DNA of 17,252 nucleotides from an uncultured Bacilli bacterium. GTDB taxonomy: Bacteria; Bacillota_I; Bacilli_A; RF39; UBA660. Positions 1-7,235 of this stretch are shown here, one piece after another. Each line of letters begins with the position of its first letter. Position 1 is the first letter of the stretch. The DNA is taken from the NCBI GenBank assembly GCA_948497845.1, contig CAOOMX010000022.1, positions 5,551 through 22,802 of the forward strand, written 5' to 3'. The translations under genes were made by a program, and so were the position numbers. Under the pieces are notes generated by a model that saw only the letters and a program-made list of their open reading frames with translations, had not been told where the DNA came from and made no database searches.

Positions 1-940
1 TAGCCATGCTATATGGATGTGAAACTGGTAAATCTTCATAGTCAATAGTTCCTTCACCTAATGCATAAGTAGTATATTCAGTACCAAATACTACATAATC
101 CCCTGCTTTCAATGTTCTATCATCTAAATATGGTGTTACATCTTCAAGTTTAATTTCACTAGCAGCAGGTGTTGCAGTGTTAGCAACAATTTTTAATGCT
201 CCTTCTGTATCAGCAGTAGCATCTATATAACCTTCAGTTTTAGGCATATCATCTACAATTACTAATCTACCATTCCAACTATAAAGTTCAATATCTCTAG
301 TAACACCTTCTTTATCAGTGTATTTAAGATTAGCAAGTAAATTCATATTTTCTAGATTAGTTTGAATATCACTATCCATGAATACCATTCTAAAACTTTT
401 CTTATTTTTTCCACATGCTTTATTAGTTGCACTATTTAAAGTTGTAGAAGTCATACTTCCTTTTATTTTAGTAGTATGTTTGTCAACAAATTCTTTATCT
501 TTTTGAGTAGTTGACATAGCAAAGATACCTTTTAATTCTGATAATATAGTATCTTGGTCAAGTGCATCTTTATAATCTGCAACTTGATCTGCAACATTTT
601 GCATAAAATCTTTACCAGTTAAATCTTCAGCAAAATCTTTTTCTGTCCATGCTTTAGCACGACCAACTACAACAACACCTCTTTCAAATGTCTTTGTACT
701 TGTTGCAGTAATATCAGTTTGTCCATCATAGTTTACTGCTTGACCATCAAGTAATCCTTTCATAGCAATTCTTGCATATGCAGAACTTTCACTTGCACCT
801 AAAGTATTTCTAATATCCTCACTACCTTTTAATACTTTAGATTTTTTCATTTCATTTGTCTTTAAATTTGGAACTCTTGGATGTTCCACAGAATACTTAA
901 AGTTTTTTTCGTTAAAACTTTTTGAATCAAATTTTCCCAT
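1..940 (-). CDS. Major capsid (coat) protein, C-terminus cut by window edge
   Basis: This is an open frame of 313 codons that starts with ATG at 940 and is still open at base 2, so the C-terminus lies outside the window. An AAAGGTGAG ribosome site sits seven bases upstream. It begins MGKFDSKSFN and contains a conserved-looking stretch with NTLGASESSAYARIAMKGLL near residues 45-65. Residues 95-145 are alpha-helical and acidic (KDFAEDLTGKDFMQNVADQV), as expected of the spine-helix region of an HK97-fold coat protein. The C-terminal visible part is beta-rich (KAGDYVVFGTEYTTYALGEG). Family assignment rests mainly on position directly after a Gp20-type scaffold and on overall composition. It would form the icosahedral shell. 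Lack of the end prevents a length comparison. Confidence 0.85.
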   Translation of the reverse strand, partial: MGKFDSKSFNEKNFKYSVEHPRVPNLKTNEMKKSKVLKGSEDIRNTLGASESSAYARIAMKGLLDGQAVNYDGQTDITATSTKTFERGVVVVGRAKAWTEKDFAEDLTGKDFMQNVADQVADYKDALDQDTILSELKGIFAMSTTQKDKEFVDKHTTKIKGSMTSTTLNSATNKACGKNKKSFRMVFMDSDIQTNLENMNLLANLKYTDKEGVTRDIELYSWNGRLVIVDDMPKTEGYIDATADTEGALKIVANTATPAASEIKLEDVTPYLDDRTLKAGDYVVFGTEYTTYALGEGTIDYEDLPVSHPYSMA

Positions 941-978
941 TTTAACTCACCTTTACCTTTCAAATTAATGGAAATATT

Positions 979-1620
979 TTAAATTTCGACTTCAGGATGT
1001 TCTTCTAAATAAGCATTTCTTTCATCATAAGTCATTTTTGATAAGTCAACCTTATCATCAGGTTCTTCTTTACCAGTTTCACCTGGTTCAGCACCTTTGA
1101 ATTGTTTTTGTTTTGTTTCAGTATCAAATAAGAACTTACTATCTTCAGCACCTTTAAGAGTTTCAATTTGTTCAGATAATCCTTTTAGTGAACCATCTTC
1201 ATTTAACTCAATATCATCTAATTTAAGTAATGCTTTTACTGAAATAACATTTCTTGCTTTAGCATCTCTTAAAGCATTTTCAATTGCAAATGATTTTTTA
1301 AGATTATTAATTTCATTTTTATGTGCTTCATCACTTGTCTTATTAGTGTTTTGTAAATCTTCAATAGTCTTCTTTAATCCTGCAACATCTTCAGTAGAAT
1401 TTTTTAAATTATTAAGTTGTGTGTCACGATTTGCAACATCATCTTCAAGATTCTTCTTTTCTGCTTCTAATGTACTAATTTTAGTATTTGCAGTTTCAAG
1501 TTCCCCTTTCATTTTACCAACACTTGTTGAATGTTCATCAAGGATTGTATCAACTACTTCTTTTAAATCCTTTTCTTCAACCTTATCCTTCAACAAATCT
1601 TCCAAAAACTTTCTTTTCAT
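979..1620 (-). CDS. Phage capsid scaffolding protein (Gp20 family)
   Basis: This 213-residue protein is very rich in Glu, Lys, Asp and Leu, with long coiled-coil heptads over about residues 30-115. It starts MKRKFLEDLLKDK, and the C-terminal part is acidic and charged, ending in a MTYDERNAYLEEHPEVEI tail. This layout (short N-terminal helix, long coiled coil, charged tail) is that of the Phage_GP20 minor structural/scaffold family. These proteins guide coat-protein assembly and are normally lost from the mature head. The gene lies 38 bases upstream of the coat gene. The start at 1620 has AAAGG eleven bases upstream. An unusual leader and two hairpins precede it. Confidence 0.9.
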   Translation of the reverse strand: MKRKFLEDLLKDKVEEKDLKEVVDTILDEHSTSVGKMKGELETANTKISTLEAEKKNLEDDVANRDTQLNNLKNSTEDVAGLKKTIEDLQNTNKTSDEAHKNEINNLKKSFAIENALRDAKARNVISVKALLKLDDIELNEDGSLKGLSEQIETLKGAEDSKFLFDTETKQKQFKGAEPGETGKEEPDDKVDLSKMTYDERNAYLEEHPEVEI

Positions 1621-1722
1621 TTTTCATCATTCCTTTCATCTTCGATTTTTTCTCGTGGATCTCATCCACTGATTCAAGAAAGTTGTTGTCTTTTCTCGAC
1701 TTCCAACACAGGTCAAAATAAA
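1621..1722 (-). promoter_or_regulatory. Structured leader upstream of the scaffold gene
   Basis: About 100 bases without a credible gene lie between the terminator hairpins and the scaffold start. The minus-strand RNA is purine-rich and less AT-rich than its surroundings. It can form two local hairpins: GTTG-GAA-GTC with GAC-AA-CAAC around 1688-1710, and a perfect GTGGAT/ATCCAC stem with a GAG loop around 1655-1670. A CTTTC in the middle is complementary to the GAAAG of the scaffold ribosome site. An open frame without a normal start crosses it. A role in scaffold translation control is inference only. Confidence 0.35.
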
Positions 1723-1745
1723 AACACTAGATAATTTCTAGTGTT
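1715..1745 (-). terminator. Hairpin terminator before the scaffold leader
   Basis: A perfect 8-bp inverted repeat (AACACTAG at 1723-1730, CTAGTGTT at 1738-1745) encloses a 7-base loop. On the minus strand the stem is followed by TTTTATTTT, the U-rich tail of an intrinsic terminator. It lies downstream of the small gene ending at 1773 and upstream of the scaffold gene. Confidence 0.65.
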
Positions 1746-1750
1746 CTATA

Positions 1751-1774
1751 TAATAAAAGACATATTACTATGTC
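1751..1774 (-). terminator. Second, shorter hairpin with U-tract
   Basis: A 6-bp stem GACATA/TATGTC (1759-1764 and 1769-1774) with a 4-base loop is followed on the minus strand by TTTTATTAT. It begins at the stop codon of the 58-residue gene and sits just before the hairpin at 1723-1745, giving a tandem arrangement. The stem is short and AT-rich, so it would be weak alone. Confidence 0.45.
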
Positions 1775-1949
1775 ATTTATCCAAATTTTTAGGTTTATCT
1801 TTATTAAACCATTCATCAATTTTATTATTCTTGATAGCATCTCTAAATTCTTTTGCTTCTTTTTTCTCTTTTTTGGTCAACTTTCTTTTCTTACCATTAT
1901 TTTTAATACCTGGTATTTCGTTAATCCATCTAGGTTTTGAATTATTCAT
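1773..1949 (-). CDS. Small basic protein coupled to the MuF-toxin gene, function unknown
   Basis: This 58-residue protein (MNNSKPRWINEIPGIKN...) has a lysine-rich middle (KKRKLTKKEKKEAKEF) and looks largely helical, with no membrane segment or cysteine. The chosen ATG at 1949 overlaps the last codons of the MuF gene (ATGAATAA), and GGTGAT four bases upstream is a good ribosome site. An ATG at 1955 would add two residues, and a longer upstream frame has no better site. Tight coupling to a gene with a toxin-like domain, and terminators directly after it, make it a candidate immunity or accessory factor. A minor structural role is equally possible. I do not recognise the family. Confidence 0.75.
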   Translation of the reverse strand: MNNSKPRWINEIPGIKNNGKKRKLTKKEKKEAKEFRDAIKNNKIDEWFNKDKPKNLDK

Positions 1950-3480
1950 TATCATCACCCCATAATATATAATATTTTCCATTATGTTCATAAACTTCTT
2001 TAACTATAAATTGACTATTTCTAGGATATAAAATTTCACTTTCTTCAGGATTAAAACTTCTAATATCCTTTGCCCTTTTACTAGGTTGAACATAAATGAA
2101 CACATTTGCATCATTATTATACCCTTTTTTATCAGAAAATGAAAGATATTCATAGAATTTGATTGGTTTACCAACTTCATTCCTCTTGATAAATTCATCA
2201 AGCAAATCTTTATCAGGAATATCAAGAACCCTAATAGCATCACCTTCATAAGTTTCTAATTTATTTAATGCACTATCTAAATTCTTTTTCATTTCTTCAT
2301 ATTGTTCAGGTAATTCTAATTTTCTTCTTAACAAATCATTTATTTTATAACTATCAGAACTAATATAATTCATTAATGCATTTTCTTCTTCAAAAGATAA
2401 TGCATTATTTATTTTTGATGATTGTAAATTACCACTATCACCCTCTACAACTGATTGTTTCCAATCTTTATATGTCATATCTGATGATACATAATATGTT
2501 TCACCATCTTCATCTTTTGCTGCTCTTTCACCAAGATTAAATTCATCATCAAAATAAGGAACAGTTGTTGTCCTACAATTTGGATGAAATGGTGGTGCAG
2601 TTACACCTTCAACATAATCTTTCATATCAAAAACATGTCCATCCATATCTTGACATACTTCTGATGTTCTATTATCCAAAGTTGCAACAATTTCATACTG
2701 TTCAACATCTAATTCTTTAAATACATCTTTTTGTGCAACACTAGAAAAATATGCTTGTTCAGTCATTATTAATCTACCTGCTTGTGCTTTAGAAGTATTA
2801 AATTTCTTTGAAATCTTTCTAATTGCTTCATCAGGTGACTTACCTAATATACAATTTCTAGTAAGTTCACTATGTAATGAATCAATAAGTTGTGCTTTAG
2901 ATTGCCATATCCTATCACTGAAATTTTTTCCATCAGTTGTCCAGGGTTTTGAAACAATCATTTGTAGTTTCTTTTGATCGATTGATTCAATATCCCATCC
3001 AATGTTAAATCCTCTTTGAATTTCGTACATTGAATGATAATATCCATCAGAATAAACTCTTTGAACCATTGTATTAACAATATTTTCTTCATTGTTATAT
3101 AATGCTTCAATTGTTTGTCTAGTCTGTAACTTCAATGCTTCTAATCTTGATATATGGTATTTAGCAGATACATTTTCAAGTTCTTTCATCCATCTAGGAT
3201 TTAAAGCATTTTCTTTACCATACTTAATATATTCTTGAATAGTCCATTGAAATTCTTTCAATTCATCACTTTTCAACCATTTTCTAGCATCTTCAATTGA
3301 AATGTTATTATTCATTGCAAATCTTTGATACCATACTGAAATTTGTTCTTCAATTTCTCTTTCTGCATCTTGAAACATTGTTTCTGTTTCTTGTGCAACC
3401 TTGAATGCTTTTTTATTTAAAGAATCTTCGATTTGTTCAAATCTTTGTTGCCAATATTTTCTACTTTTTTTATTCTTCAT
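1942..3480 (-). CDS. MuF-type minor head protein with C-terminal ADP-ribosyltransferase domain
   Basis: This is a 512-residue two-part protein. The N-terminal half is a SPP1 gp7/Mu gpF minor head protein, with helices and then the MuF core near residues 270-305: LDNRTSEVCQDMDG followed by PPFHPNCR, the family signature. Residues 355-512 fit an ADPrib_exo_Tox-type ADP-ribosyltransferase, with the strand IRVLDI (Arg about 417), FYEYLSFS (the STS-like motif, Ser about 447-449) and ESEILYPRNSQF, whose ExE is Glu480/Glu482. That is the full R-S-E triad of arginine-type transferases. MuF proteins are packaged in heads and can be injected with the DNA, and MuF-toxin fusions are known in Firmicute temperate phages. 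The start at 3480 overlaps the portal stop, and an ATG at 3486 is an alternative. The target is unknown. Confidence 0.9.
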   Translation of the reverse strand: MKNKKSRKYWQQRFEQIEDSLNKKAFKVAQETETMFQDAEREIEEQISVWYQRFAMNNNISIEDARKWLKSDELKEFQWTIQEYIKYGKENALNPRWMKELENVSAKYHISRLEALKLQTRQTIEALYNNEENIVNTMVQRVYSDGYYHSMYEIQRGFNIGWDIESIDQKKLQMIVSKPWTTDGKNFSDRIWQSKAQLIDSLHSELTRNCILGKSPDEAIRKISKKFNTSKAQAGRLIMTEQAYFSSVAQKDVFKELDVEQYEIVATLDNRTSEVCQDMDGHVFDMKDYVEGVTAPPFHPNCRTTTVPYFDDEFNLGERAAKDEDGETYYVSSDMTYKDWKQSVVEGDSGNLQSSKINNALSFEEENALMNYISSDSYKINDLLRRKLELPEQYEEMKKNLDSALNKLETYEGDAIRVLDIPDKDLLDEFIKRNEVGKPIKFYEYLSFSDKKGYNNDANVFIYVQPSKRAKDIRSFNPEESEILYPRNSQFIVKEVYEHNGKYYILWGDDNE

Positions 3481-4972
3481 TGTCATTGTCACCATCCTCA
3501 TCATCAGTGTTTCCACCATTTAGAGGATTGAAAGCATTTCCATATTGTTCCATATTTTCTTGCTTTTCTTTGTTAATTCTTTCAAGTTCTTTTTGTGGAT
3601 CATCAACCCAGGGATGGTTTGCAATTGCAGTTTCCATTGATATAACTTCAGTTGATTTATTAACATTATCAATTATTTCTGATTCATTCATTAACATATC
3701 TCTATTGAATATCACATCAATTTCTTCACTTTCAAAATCACCTAATCCAATATTAAATAGATGACAATTAATAAACCATAATAGTTCTTCAAATGATGCT
3801 TGAAATTCTGTTTCCATACCATTTGCATCCAAATCAATATCAGAATACATTGATTGAATATTCATTTGGTTTGGTTGACCATTTAATCTATCATCCTTTG
3901 CATCATATCCCATAGCATTTTCAATTAATGCTTTCTTGAATAACTCTAATATAGATTTATAATTTTCAGCATTAACTTCAACTTGCAATGTTCTTAAATC
4001 ACCAGCAGCACCATCAATTGTTTTGATTTTAACTGCACCATATTGTGATAAATTTTTTCTAAATTCACCTAGATTTTGACCATCATAATTTACTAATACT
4101 AAAATGGTATTTCTACTATCTTCTTCCATATTATTTTCAAAATTAGATAAGATTTTATTAATACCATCCTGTAAAGATTTAACCATTTTAATAAGTGGAA
4201 TTTCTTTACTATTATACTTAAATGGAATAATTGGAATTTTAGTCCAGTTATAACCATCTATGTTACCATCATGATCAATAACTGAAAAATGTGTTTTAAA
4301 TTTAGGATTATCAGGTATTAACCTATTTTCATCTAATGTGAAATAATAAACACCTTTTTCATCATAAACTTCTACTTTCTCAATTATCTTTTCTTGATTC
4401 TTTTCTACTTTTATTACTTCGTATATTCTAATTACATATTCCAAAATAGTGTGTTCTGCATCTTTCCATCCAGGAATAATTTCATATCCCTTAAATCTCT
4501 TTAATGAGAATACACCTTTTTCATCATAATAAACATATAACCAAGCAATACCTTCATTAAGTGAATCTTCACCAATATTTCTCATAAGTCTTAAGAACTT
4601 TTTATTGAATATCTTTTTTATTAATTTAGCATAAACTTCATTTTCACATTGAAAGGTTATTGGTTGCCCTAGTAAGTAATTGTTCTTTTGATCTACCATT
4701 TTCTTATATTGATTATCAACTATTCTATTATTTGGTAGATTTTTAAGTTCAGTTAATTCACCATCTTCACCAATTCCCATCCTTTTTGCTTTAAGAATAT
4801 CATGCTTACCATTATAGTAATTCTCACCATCAACCATCTGTTTTCTTCTAATTGAATTCTTGAACTTATTTATTTCCTTAATAATATAATCTTCATCAGT
4901 TATATCAGGATTAACTTTCACCAAATTAGATAATTTTCTAACACTTTCTTTTATTGAACTGAAATTGAACAT
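3470..4972 (-). CDS. Phage portal protein (SPP1 Gp6-like)
   Basis: This 500-residue protein matches the SPP1-type portal family in length and in early signature segments: GENYYNGKHDILKAKRMG near residues 49-66, then NNRIVDNQYKKMVDQKNNYLLGQPITF at 81-107. The middle contains the alternating strands and helices of the clip/stem region, and the C-terminus is a low-complexity acidic tail (GGNTDDEDGDNDNEE). Twelve copies would form the head vertex through which DNA is packaged and ejected. I chose ATG at 4972 because GGTGGTGAG lies just upstream; GTG at 4984 would place the start inside that ribosome site. The gene lies between TerL and MuF, the standard order, and overlaps MuF by 11 bases. Confidence 0.92.
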   Translation of the reverse strand: MFNFSSIKESVRKLSNLVKVNPDITDEDYIIKEINKFKNSIRRKQMVDGENYYNGKHDILKAKRMGIGEDGELTELKNLPNNRIVDNQYKKMVDQKNNYLLGQPITFQCENEVYAKLIKKIFNKKFLRLMRNIGEDSLNEGIAWLYVYYDEKGVFSLKRFKGYEIIPGWKDAEHTILEYVIRIYEVIKVEKNQEKIIEKVEVYDEKGVYYFTLDENRLIPDNPKFKTHFSVIDHDGNIDGYNWTKIPIIPFKYNSKEIPLIKMVKSLQDGINKILSNFENNMEEDSRNTILVLVNYDGQNLGEFRKNLSQYGAVKIKTIDGAAGDLRTLQVEVNAENYKSILELFKKALIENAMGYDAKDDRLNGQPNQMNIQSMYSDIDLDANGMETEFQASFEELLWFINCHLFNIGLGDFESEEIDVIFNRDMLMNESEIIDNVNKSTEVISMETAIANHPWVDDPQKELERINKEKQENMEQYGNAFNPLNGGNTDDEDGDNDNEE

Positions 4973-5006
4973 GTTTCTCACCACCTTTCATCAGACAAAA
5001 TATGTC

Positions 5007-5035
5007 ATAATATATTAAAATGCACAGTATTACAA
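5007..5035 (-). promoter_or_regulatory. Possible promoter before the portal gene
   Basis: TTGTAA at 5035-5030 and TATTAT at 5012-5007 are separated by 17 bases on the minus strand, a fair sigma-A match. The predicted start near 5000 would give a leader of roughly 28 bases before the portal ATG. The -35 box lies in the loop of the hairpin at 5017-5051, so promoter and terminator overlap. AT-rich DNA makes chance matches common. Confidence 0.35.
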
Positions 5036-5051
5036 GAATTCTGTGCATTTT
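5017..5051 (-). terminator. Hairpin terminator between TerL and portal
   Basis: An 11-bp perfect inverted repeat (AAAATGCACAG at 5017-5027, CTGTGCATTTT at 5041-5051) has a 13-base loop. On the minus strand it continues TTTTAATATATT, and on the plus strand TTTTTGTC, so it could act in both directions. It starts 17 bases after the terminase stop. Confidence 0.65.
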
Positions 5052-5067
5052 TGTCACTAACATGTTA

Positions 5068-6480
5068 CTAATCAAAACTAAATGTATCACCTTGATCTAT
5101 TTTTTCAGCAATTCCTGTTGTTGCATCAGGTGCATCATCATGTGCATTTTTACCTTCTTTTTGATACCTATTCATAGCATCATAATATTCAGGAAATCTA
5201 TCTGCCCAATTAACTGGATAATAAACATGATTCATTATCCAAGTTGAATTTGATAGTATTCTTGATTGTTTATTTTTACTTTGATGAAATGAATTAATTT
5301 TACATTTATTAGAATGAAACATTTCAAGTAAAAGTCTTTCAACATTCCTTGCAAATCCTCTACCACCATTGTTTGATTCCATATCTGCTTCATTAACACC
5401 ATCTTCATAAAGCATTTTTGCAACTGCTGGTTCTGTTATTTCCATACCATCTTTTGTATATACTAAATTAATTACATATGCTTCATGATTATATTCAACA
5501 TAATCAATTGAACATAAGTAATCATCACCTGTATCAGCAGTATCTGTGTAATTCTTAACTTTATCATATAAAGGTTTACCATTTTCATCCATAGGTAACT
5601 TTGTATATGTTTTAAATGATTGATATAATCTACCTTTTAAATCCATAGGTTCTTGTTGATAATTAGCAGCAGCAATTTCTTTTGACATTGTTTTAGTTTT
5701 TAATTCATATGATCTTCTTGACAATATTTCATCACAAAGCATTGTTCCATCATCTTGTAATGCCTTATATGTAATATCTCTTACTTTCATACCTAATTTC
5801 TTGAAATGTCTTAATGCTCTACCTGCCAAATCATCATTATGCCATCTTGTCATAACAATAATGATTTTTCCACCTTCTTCAAGTCTTGATAACATTGTAT
5901 CTGTGAACCATGTCCAATGTTGTTCAAGAACATCTGCATTGTTTGCTTCCATTGCAGATTTGATTAAGTCATCTATTACCATTAATGTTGCACCAAATCC
6001 TGTTGAAGTACCTTTTGGTGAAGTTGCCAAATAATTATTATATCCATTTTCAAGTGACCACTTATTCATAGCACTATCACCATATTTAATGGTTACACCT
6101 GGAAATATTTCTGAATAAACTATTTTATCTTTATCACCTTTTGCTTCAAGGATTGTATCTCTAACACCTTTTGAAAATACTGTTGATAATGATTCATTAT
6201 ATGAACCCATCATAATCTTTTCTTCTTGATTATTACCAAGCACCCATTCAATAAATCCACCAATAGTTCTTGATTTACCATGTCTAGGTGGTGCTTTTAA
6301 TATCAAAACATCATCATCTGATTCATAAAAATCTTGTAATTGAAAGCATATATTTTTTAAATATAATCTATCTTCTTTATAAAAACTAGGTGCTTTTAAA
6401 TTACAGTATGAAAAAAAATCTTTTCTTGCTAGTGCCTTTTTTATTTCTAATAAATCAACATTATCCATCATCAGTTGCAT
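5068..6480 (-). CDS. terL: Terminase large subunit
   Basis: This 470-residue packaging motor couples ATP hydrolysis to DNA translocation and cuts the concatemer. Visible motifs are Walker A APPRHGKS (residues 63-70), Walker B LMVIDD (166-171), the coupling segment MTRWHNDD (210-217) and the C-terminal RNase H-like nuclease. The nuclease acidic residues fall in YTDTADTGDDY (about 312-322), near MESNNGG (about 367) and in DDAPDATTGIAE (448-459). The last pattern is typical of the PBSX/psiM2-type C-terminal domain. I chose ATG at 6480 because GGGTGATG lies just before it; two ATGs at 6486/6489 are inside that site, and the ATGs at 6471 and 6468 lack one. It overlaps TerS by 20 bases. Confidence 0.95.
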   Translation of the reverse strand: MQLMMDNVDLLEIKKALARKDFFSYCNLKAPSFYKEDRLYLKNICFQLQDFYESDDDVLILKAPPRHGKSRTIGGFIEWVLGNNQEEKIMMGSYNESLSTVFSKGVRDTILEAKGDKDKIVYSEIFPGVTIKYGDSAMNKWSLENGYNNYLATSPKGTSTGFGATLMVIDDLIKSAMEANNADVLEQHWTWFTDTMLSRLEEGGKIIIVMTRWHNDDLAGRALRHFKKLGMKVRDITYKALQDDGTMLCDEILSRRSYELKTKTMSKEIAAANYQQEPMDLKGRLYQSFKTYTKLPMDENGKPLYDKVKNYTDTADTGDDYLCSIDYVEYNHEAYVINLVYTKDGMEITEPAVAKMLYEDGVNEADMESNNGGRGFARNVERLLLEMFHSNKCKINSFHQSKNKQSRILSNSTWIMNHVYYPVNWADRFPEYYDAMNRYQKEGKNAHDDAPDATTGIAEKIDQGDTFSFD

Positions 6481-7093
6481 TTTCATCACCCTGTTTAATC
6501 TTTGCTTGTGCTAATGCTTTTAATTCATCAACACTTAATCCATTATAAGGATTATCAGGAATATTATTTATTACATTGATAGGTTGATTACTTTTGAACA
6601 TTCCTAAATGTTGTCCTAGCAAGTGTAATGCTTCAATCTTATTAAGTGAATCTATTGCAACACCATATTTAGTATGTTTGATTGATCCTATTGCTGCTTT
6701 TTGATCATCAGTCATGTCTTTAGTATCTTTTATAATAATATCCTGATACATAACATCACTATCAACATAACTTTCTTCATTTGTTTTAGGATCTTTCTTT
6801 AATACCTTTAATGGTTTAGTTTCAACAGTTACATAATCAGTTGCATTACTAAATGCTATCTTTGAAAGTTCTTTAATAATCATATCTTGTGTTATTTCTG
6901 TTCTTTCTTCCCTCTTTTTCATTTGTTCAGTTAAATACTCTTGAATGTTAGGTTTTGTTAGGTTTTCACATCCTATTGCTCTAGCATTCTTTTCTTTATA
7001 ACCTGCCCTAATTGCTGCTTGTGTTGCATTTAGGTCTTTTAAGTATTCATCTACAAATAACTTTTGTTTCTCGGTAAGTACACCTTTTGCCAT
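6461..7093 (-). CDS. terS: Terminase small subunit
   Basis: This 210-residue protein begins MAKGVLTEKQKLFVDEYLKD, followed by LNATQAAIRAGY (residues about 21-32). That is the classic N-terminal helix-turn-helix of the Terminase_2 family (SPP1/PBSX TerS type), which binds the pac or cos region. The rest is helical and charged (EITQDMIIKELSKIAFSNATDY), with a C-terminal part that would contact TerL and the oligomer. The ATG at 7093 is preceded by AAAGGA eleven bases away; an upstream ATG at 7105 would abut that site. The gene is first in the late operon, directly downstream of a good promoter and a 13-bp hairpin, and its end overlaps terL. Confidence 0.92.
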   Translation of the reverse strand: MAKGVLTEKQKLFVDEYLKDLNATQAAIRAGYKEKNARAIGCENLTKPNIQEYLTEQMKKREERTEITQDMIIKELSKIAFSNATDYVTVETKPLKVLKKDPKTNEESYVDSDVMYQDIIIKDTKDMTDDQKAAIGSIKHTKYGVAIDSLNKIEALHLLGQHLGMFKSNQPINVINNIPDNPYNGLSVDELKALAQAKIKQGDENATDDG

Positions 7094-7108
7094 AAAGCAA
7101 CACATCCT

Positions 7109-7149
7109 TTCTAAAACAAATTAAACACATACTTTAGTATGTGTTTAAT
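7109..7149 (-). terminator. Strong hairpin in the terS leader
   Basis: A perfect 13-bp inverted repeat (7120-7132 with 7137-7149, arms ATTAAACACATAC/GTATGTGTTTAAT) has a 4-base loop. It is followed on the minus strand by TTGTTTTAG. It could end early transcripts that read through the activator gene. It also lies about 14 bases downstream of the predicted late start, so it may attenuate or stabilise the late mRNA. Confidence 0.6.
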
Positions 7150-7169
7150 CATAATCATTCATTTTAACC

Positions 7170-7198
7170 ATTATAATATAGATATATTTCCTTGTGAA
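7170..7198 (-). promoter_or_regulatory. Predicted late promoter for the terminase/head operon
   Basis: TTCACA at 7198-7193, a 17-base spacer, and a perfect TATAAT at 7175-7170 are on the minus strand between the activator gene and terS. The expected start is near 7163. The -35 is imperfect (4 of 6), as often seen for activator-dependent promoters. It is the best promoter match I found in the window. Confidence 0.6.
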
Positions 7199-7203
7199 TA
7201 GTC

Positions 7204-7225
7204 GGTAAATTTCCATGAAATTTCC
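7204..7225 (-). promoter_or_regulatory. Candidate activator site upstream of the late promoter
   Basis: Bases 7207-7223 are a perfect palindrome with arms AAATTTC and GAAATTT and a 3-base centre. On the minus strand the same bases read as two GGAAATTT repeats spaced 11 bases apart, which puts them on one face of the helix. The element ends about 9 bases upstream of the -35 box. It lies just past the 3' end of the ArpU/RinA-like gene. Confidence 0.5.
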
Positions 7226-7235
7226 TTTGTCAAGT

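Noticed and set aside
1097..1672. Plus-strand open frame of 191 codons opposite the scaffold gene
   Set aside because: It is the antisense shadow of the coiled-coil scaffold gene; Ser/Phe-rich product, no ribosome site.
1621..1722. Possible extra gene reading CWKSRKDNNFLESVDEIHEK upstream of scaffold
   Set aside because: There is no ATG, GTG or TTG with a ribosome site in this frame before the region, and a stop closes it upstream. Kept only as an alternative to the leader hypothesis.
3405..3764. Plus-strand open frame opposite the MuF/portal junction
   Set aside because: It is antisense to two strongly supported genes and has a Ser/Leu/Phe-rich composition typical of shadows.
4340..4540. 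Repeated 18-base segment encoding YDEKGV twice in the portal gene
   Set aside because: The two copies encode similar beta-hairpin turns in adjacent strands and could arise by codon bias; there is no further repeat or sign of a mobile element.
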